From CAZICM01 sp964537685 (lineage in GTDB: Bacteria; Myxococcota_A; Polyangia; Polyangiales; Polyangiaceae): a stretch of 64,000 bases of DNA. The first letter of the stretch is position 1, and the number at the start of each line of letters is the position of its first letter. Location of the stretch: assembly GCA_964537685.1 (NCBI GenBank), contig CAZICM010000019.1, positions 1 through 64,000 on the forward strand, given 5' to 3'. The notes under the pieces were generated by a model. The model had not been told where the DNA came from and did not search any database. It saw only the letters and a list, made by a program, of their open reading frames with translations. Both the position numbers and the translations under genes were made by a program. This document shows positions 60,102 through 64,000 of this stretch, piece after piece.

Positions 60102-60614
60102 GGACAGCGTTCGATAGTATCACGAGGGTTTTTGCGCTTTTTATGTTTTTGTGATGGGCGAATAGGGATGGTTAAGGGTTTTTTGTTTTCATTTTATCGG
60201 ATTGTGTATGGCTAAAAGTGAGTTGATGCGCTGATTCCAGGTTTGGGGGCCGGACCCGCGCCGCGTGGCATTGCAGGAGGAGGCTCGCCGGTCTCGGGAG
60301 GGGCAGGCATTCAGACACCTTTCTTTGGAGCGGCGGTTGGGTGTACGTTGGCCGCCGCGGGCCGAAACCATGAGGCGTCCTGTTTTTCATGGCCGCGCCT
60401 GCGCTGCGGCTCTTCACAGAGCGCACCTTTCAATGGGATTATGCGAGGGGAGGTCGAAGTTTTGAGCCCGAAACAATCAGCGTTCTTTTCCTTCGCCCCC
60501 GGTATAGTCGCCGATGTGTTTGTTCCTATGTCCTTCGCGGGCATTTCCCACCAAAACGCGGCTGCCCCGATGGATCTCCGTCGGGCCGGCCGCGTGGGGT
60601 AAGCAATCGTTCCG
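60102..60614. other. Intergenic region between conflict-type operon and FHA-cyclase
   Basis: A 513-base gap between divergent genes. It must carry the promoters of both. The part 60130-60215 is strongly A/T-rich. Open frames on both strands here are Arg/Pro/Gly-rich with no known motif and I treat them as chance. I tested the region by eye for tRNA-like cloverleaf ends and saw none. Confidence 0.5.
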
Positions 60615-62579
60615 ATGGCCCGACTGATTCTGCAGACCGCGGAAGGCCAGCAGGCCATCGAGCTGCGCCCGGTGAATTCACTGGGGCGCCATCCGAATAA
60701 TTCTATTCAATTGCTCGATAAGATCGTTTCAAAAGAGCACTGCATTATCGAGCAGCGCGGTGATCATTTTGTTCTTCGCGACTTGGGCAGCCTGAACGGG
60801 ACGTTCATCAACAATGAGCGGGTCCGCGGTGAGGCGCCTCTAAAGCACGGCGATGAAATCGCGCTTGGTTCTACGCGCGGCCGTTTCGAGGAAAGCGGGC
60901 CGCCGATTCCTCAAATGGTCGGGCCGATCACGCCTCCTTCGCAGGGAGGTGTGTGGAGCACGCCGCCTGTTTCGCCTTCGCCTCCGACCACGGGCCGGCC
61001 AGGATCGCCGCCCGATATTCAGCAGGTGGTGACGCCGAATTTTCAGCCCGGTCCGCCGCCCTACAACAAGCAGCCGCCTGGTCCTCCGCCCTTTCCTCCG
61101 CGGCCGGCGGGGAGCGGTGCTGCGCCTGCTCCAGTGCCTTTTCCGCCTGGAGCGCCTGTGCCCGGTGCTCCGGTGAATGTCACGTATCAGCAGTCGTTGA
61201 GCGCTCAGATTCCGCGTCTGTCGCCGGGACAGTCTCCGAGTCCTCATGGCACGCGCGTGGATCTCAACGATCAGGCGCGGCAAATCGGCACGCAGATTGC
61301 GGCTGTGGACAAGGGCTTTTTGACTTTCGATCGCATCGCGAGCGATATCAGCCAGCTCCGCGCGGACTATGAGCGTCTGCGTCTTTCGCACGAGCTTTCG
61401 CGTGAAATTGCGGCTGAGCGCGATACGGACAAGCTGCTCGAGAAGATTTTGGGAAGTGTCTTCAAGTTTATCCGGGCGGATCGCGGCGTGATTTTCTTGC
61501 GCGATGAGAAGGGCGAATTGACGCCGAGGGCGGGGCAGAGGCGGGATGGAACGACGGCGCCGATCAGTGTTTCGTCAACGATTCTGAATCATGTCGTCAA
61601 GGAGCGCGCGGCTGTGCTGACGCACGATGCGGCGATGGATTTCGCAGCATCCAAAGGCAAGAGCATGATTTTACACCGCATCAGTTCGGCGGTGGTTGCG
61701 CCTTTGGTTGCGCCTCTTCAGCACAACAATGAAGTGTTGGGTGTGCTGTGGCTCGATTCAGAAAACCTCGCTCAATTCCAGCCCAAGGATCTCGAGCTGG
61801 TGCTCGCCATTGCCTATCAGGCGGCGATGTTTATCGAGATCAATATTTTGGGGAAGAAGATCGAGACCGAGATTCTGATGCGGGAGCGCTTTAGCCGGCT
61901 GCTTTCGCCGAATATCGCCGAGCGCGTCGTGAGCGGTCAGCTCGAGGTGAAGCCGGGTGGTCAGCGGGTTGAGCAATGCACGGTGTTTAACAGCGATATC
62001 CGCGGCTTTACGGCGATGAGCGAGACCACAAGCCCCGAGGTGCTGGTCGAGATGCTCAATGAATATTTCGAGCTGATGGTGGACACGATCTTCAAGTACG
62101 AAGGCACGCTCGACAAATTCATGGGCGACGGAATCATGGCGCTGTGGGGCGCGCCGGTGGCTCATCCTGATGACAGCATCCGCTCGGTGCAGTGCGCGCT
62201 GGAGATGGGTGAGGTGCTGGGGCGCTTCAATAAGAGGCGTCAGGAAAAGAATCAGGCGGCCTTGGCCGTGGGCATTGGGATTCACACGGGGCCTTTGGTT
62301 GCGGGTTATATCGGAAGCTCAAAAGCCTTGAGTTACACGGTGATTGGCGATGTTGCCAACACCTCGGCGCGCTTGTGTTCGGTGGCGCTGGCGGGGCAGA
62401 TTGTCGTCAGTGAAATGACGAAAAACACACTGGGCAGCCGCTTCGAGCTGGAGGAGCTGGAGCCCGCAAAAGTGAAGGGTAAAGAGAAGCCGCTTCGGAT
62501 TTTTAATGTGCTGAGGCCAAAGCTTTCGGTCGCCGTGCCGGGCATCGTGCTGGGCAACGAGCCTACGTCGTCGGATTAG
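60615..62579 (+). CDS. FHA-GAF-adenylate/guanylate cyclase
   Basis: 654 residues. The FHA domain (1-95) has NSLGRHPNNSIQL, SKEHCII and LGSLNGTFIN, a phosphothreonine reader. A Pro-rich linker (105-210) follows. The GAF domain (about 250-410) has KILGSVFKFIRADRGVIFL. The class III cyclase domain (440-620) has metal-binding Asp in NSDIRGFTAMSE and in FMGDGIMALWG, and GDVANTSARL near the end. It probably makes cAMP in response to kinase signals and small ligands. accA follows after 29 bases. Confidence 0.9.
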   Translation: MARLILQTAEGQQAIELRPVNSLGRHPNNSIQLLDKIVSKEHCIIEQRGDHFVLRDLGSLNGTFINNERVRGEAPLKHGDEIALGSTRGRFEESGPPIPQMVGPITPPSQGGVWSTPPVSPSPPTTGRPGSPPDIQQVVTPNFQPGPPPYNKQPPGPPPFPPRPAGSGAAPAPVPFPPGAPVPGAPVNVTYQQSLSAQIPRLSPGQSPSPHGTRVDLNDQARQIGTQIAAVDKGFLTFDRIASDISQLRADYERLRLSHELSREIAAERDTDKLLEKILGSVFKFIRADRGVIFLRDEKGELTPRAGQRRDGTTAPISVSSTILNHVVKERAAVLTHDAAMDFAASKGKSMILHRISSAVVAPLVAPLQHNNEVLGVLWLDSENLAQFQPKDLELVLAIAYQAAMFIEINILGKKIETEILMRERFSRLLSPNIAERVVSGQLEVKPGGQRVEQCTVFNSDIRGFTAMSETTSPEVLVEMLNEYFELMVDTIFKYEGTLDKFMGDGIMALWGAPVAHPDDSIRSVQCALEMGEVLGRFNKRRQEKNQAALAVGIGIHTGPLVAGYIGSSKALSYTVIGDVANTSARLCSVALAGQIVVSEMTKNTLGSRFELEELEPAKVKGKEKPLRIFNVLRPKLSVAVPGIVLGNEPTSSD

Positions 62580-62608
62580 CGCGGACCTGGGCAGGGCGGC
62601 CAGAAGCT

Positions 62609-63562
62609 ATGGCGAATATTGTTCTGCCGTTTGAGAAGCCGGTTGCGGACTTGATTGAAAAGGTGCGTGAGCTGCGCGCGCTTTCGTCGTCCGATAGGCG
62701 TTTTGAGCCGGAGCTTAAGAGGCTGGAGGAGAAGGCTTCGAGGCTTGCCCGCGAGTTGTTTTCGCATTTATCGCCGATGCAGAAGGTGCAGCTTTCGAGG
62801 CATGCGAACCGGCCTTACACGCTGGACTATGTTCGGCGGCTCTTTGATGATTGGGTGGAGCTGCGGGGCGATCGGTGTTTTGCGGATGATCCGGCGATTG
62901 TGGCGGGGATGGGTTCGTATCACGGGCGGAGTGTTGTGGTGGTGGGGCACCAAAAAGGCCGTGGGACGAAGGAGAATATGAGGCGGAATTTTGGAATGCC
63001 TCATCCTGAGGGGTACCGGAAGGCGATTCGGATGTATGAGCTCGCGGATTCGTTTGGGCTGCCGATTTTGACCTTTGTGGATACGCCTGGGGCGTATCCG
63101 GGAATTGCCGCGGAGGAGCGGGGTCAGAGTGAGGCGATTGGGGCTGCGATTGCGGCGATGGCGCGGGTGCGGGTTCCGGTTGTTGCGACGATTATCGGTG
63201 AGGGTGGTTCGGGCGGGGCGCTGGCCTTGGGTGTGGCGAATCGCGTGTTGGTGCTGGAATTTGGGTGTTATTCGGTGATTTCGCCCGAGGGTTGTGCGGC
63301 CATTTTGTGGAACGATGCGGCGCGGGCCGACGAGGCGGCGGTGCAGTTGAAGATTACGGCGCCGGATCTGCTTCAGCTTCGGGTGGTGGATGCGGTGGTG
63401 GAAGAGCCGACGGGGGGCGCGCATCAGGATCATGATGATGCGGCGCTGCGTTTGGATCGGGCGTTGTGGCCGGTGTTGAGTTCGCTGTCGGGTATGGAGC
63501 CGGATGAGCTTGTGGAAGATCGCTACCGGCGGTTTAGGGCGCTTGGGGCTTATGTGGCGTAG
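62609..63562 (+). CDS. accA: Acetyl-CoA carboxylase carboxyltransferase subunit alpha
   Basis: 317 residues, the usual length. The N-terminus VLPFEKPVADLIEKVRELR, the block RPYTLDYVRRLFDDWVELRGDR, GHQKGRGTKENMRRNFGMP and IGEGGSGGALALGVANRV match AccA throughout, including the oxyanion-hole glycines. It transfers CO2 from carboxybiotin to acetyl-CoA in fatty acid synthesis, in complex with AccD, which is not in this window. A strong stem-loop lies immediately downstream. Confidence 0.96.
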   Translation: MANIVLPFEKPVADLIEKVRELRALSSSDRRFEPELKRLEEKASRLARELFSHLSPMQKVQLSRHANRPYTLDYVRRLFDDWVELRGDRCFADDPAIVAGMGSYHGRSVVVVGHQKGRGTKENMRRNFGMPHPEGYRKAIRMYELADSFGLPILTFVDTPGAYPGIAAEERGQSEAIGAAIAAMARVRVPVVATIIGEGGSGGALALGVANRVLVLEFGCYSVISPEGCAAILWNDAARADEAAVQLKITAPDLLQLRVVDAVVEEPTGGAHQDHDDAALRLDRALWPVLSSLSGMEPDELVEDRYRRFRALGAYVA

Positions 63563-63564
63563 GT

Positions 63565-63621
63565 GAGGTGTGTCGAGTGTGCTCTGGGTGCGCAGCAACG
63601 CACCCTCGGAACACGAACCTC
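63565..63621 (+). terminator. Nested stem-loop downstream of accA
   Basis: Three coaxial helices nest here: GAGGT/ACCTC (63565-63569 with 63617-63621), GTGT/ACAC (63577-63580 with 63611-63614) and the perfect GGGTGCG/CGCACCC (63586-63592 with 63599-63605) around a CAGCAA loop. It starts 3 bases after the accA stop. There is no U-tract, so it is a Rho-dependent, processing or stabilising structure rather than a classical intrinsic terminator. Confidence 0.45.
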
Positions 63622-63776
63622 GGTTGGGATCCGGCTCGTCCGGTCGGTTCACATCTTTGCGCCGGCGTCAATCAGTTTTTTCCTTATCGTCCGTGGCGAA
63701 GTGTTCGGCATAGGCTTGGCTGCGTTCGTCGACGCGATTCCAAGTAACCTCGGTCGGCGACGACAGGAAAGTCCAC

Positions 63777-64000
63777 ATGCAATCCCATACAATTCAAATT
63801 GACTGGAGAGCGCTCAACACGCTCAAACCAATCAACACCATCACGAGCTTTGTTCTGCGCCCCGTACTTGATGGCCGGGAATTGGGCGTCTGGGTCGATT
63901 CGGAGGGGTATGTCCATCCCACCAACGCGAATGCGAATGGTCTGGGACGCTCGCCCGTCGAGGTTGAGCGCTACGAGCGCGTGGATCACCAGGGCAGGCT
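63777..64000 (+). CDS. Hypothetical protein, N-terminal part (runs off window)
   Basis: From ATG 63777, preceded by AGGAAAG at good spacing, a frame of 74 codons stays open to the window edge. The residues begin MQSHTIQIDWRALNTL and include FVLRPVLDGRELGVWVDSEG and TNANANGLGRSPVEVERYER. The composition is that of a real protein, with strand-like segments. No family recognised. A competing minus-strand frame over the same bases looks like a shadow. Confidence 0.5.
   Translation, partial: MQSHTIQIDWRALNTLKPINTITSFVLRPVLDGRELGVWVDSEGYVHPTNANANGLGRSPVEVERYERVDHQGR

Noticed and set aside
60172..60602. Several open frames on both strands upstream of the FHA-cyclase
   Set aside because: Arg/Pro/Gly-rich translations without motifs, mutually overlapping, in a region expected to hold two divergent promoters.
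63684..63989. Minus-strand frame at the right edge
   Set aside because: The opposite frame from ATG 63777 has a good ribosome binding site and more protein-like composition; the minus frame lacks any motif.

Overview
The window looks like chromosomal DNA of a Gram-negative deltaproteobacterial lineage, most likely Myxococcota. The lipid A gene lpxC points to an outer membrane. A secreted protease ends in a MYXO-CTERM-like tail (Cys-Gly-Cys, hydrophobic helix, four Arg). There are many lipoproteins, a PASTA-less Ser/Thr kinase, a PEGA protein, an AgmX/PglI-type TonB-like protein, an FHA-GAF-adenylate cyclase and Cys-rich extracellular repeats. The DNA is GC-rich. I saw no rRNA, tRNA or CRISPR array.

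Layout. 1-173: start of an Rpn-family nuclease running off the left edge. 295-3314 (minus): rseP, lpxC, leucine dehydrogenase. 3420-6674: divergent outer-membrane-like protein and MYXO-CTERM metalloprotease. 6775-7452: rsmG. 7542-9440: three-gene accessory cassette (membrane protein, unknown protein, minimal nucleotidyltransferase) of unknown function. 9481-10507 (minus): TusA, DsrE-like protein and a small membrane protein. 10613-13273: divergent ClpA/ClpC-like unfoldase. 14376-24905 (minus): a long tightly packed run with ffh, a CBM9-like lipoprotein, a HEAT-repeat protein, an O-antigen-ligase/TPR protein and a B12-binding radical SAM enzyme. 25024-29646: a ferredoxin-fold protein that has lost its cluster ligands, ThiO-like oxidase, NUDIX hydrolase, purM and purN. 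29669-30300: decayed Rpn-family pseudogene.

31072-38011 (plus) is a compact run: FAD oxidoreductase, PEGA protein, rsmD, AgmX/PglI protein, lipoprotein, truA and an HtrA protease. It is followed by a convergent Ser/Thr kinase. 39713-43208 holds a NamZ-like muramidase, a hexapeptide acetyltransferase and an acyl-CoA dehydrogenase. 43378-48247 is a c-di-AMP module: a 7TM-HD phosphodiesterase diverges from folP-cdaA-cdaR. Next come a BMP-family binding protein, a SurA-like exported protein, a UPF0158 protein and glpK.

The most interesting region is 52778-60101. It is a five-gene minus-strand operon in the order PAS-PAS-STAS sensor, EAD-trypsin protease, EAD-iSTAND-like adaptor, MoxR AAA ATPase, and a membrane-anchored CoxE-like VWA protein with three perfect eight-Cys repeats. 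Two neighbouring proteins carry visibly homologous N-terminal effector-associated domains. This architecture matches the NTP-dependent, EAD/MoxR/vWA-type biological conflict systems known from multicellular bacteria, with an unusual sensor and an unusual extracytoplasmic part. The right end carries the FHA-cyclase, accA, a structured intergenic element and the beginning of an unknown gene.
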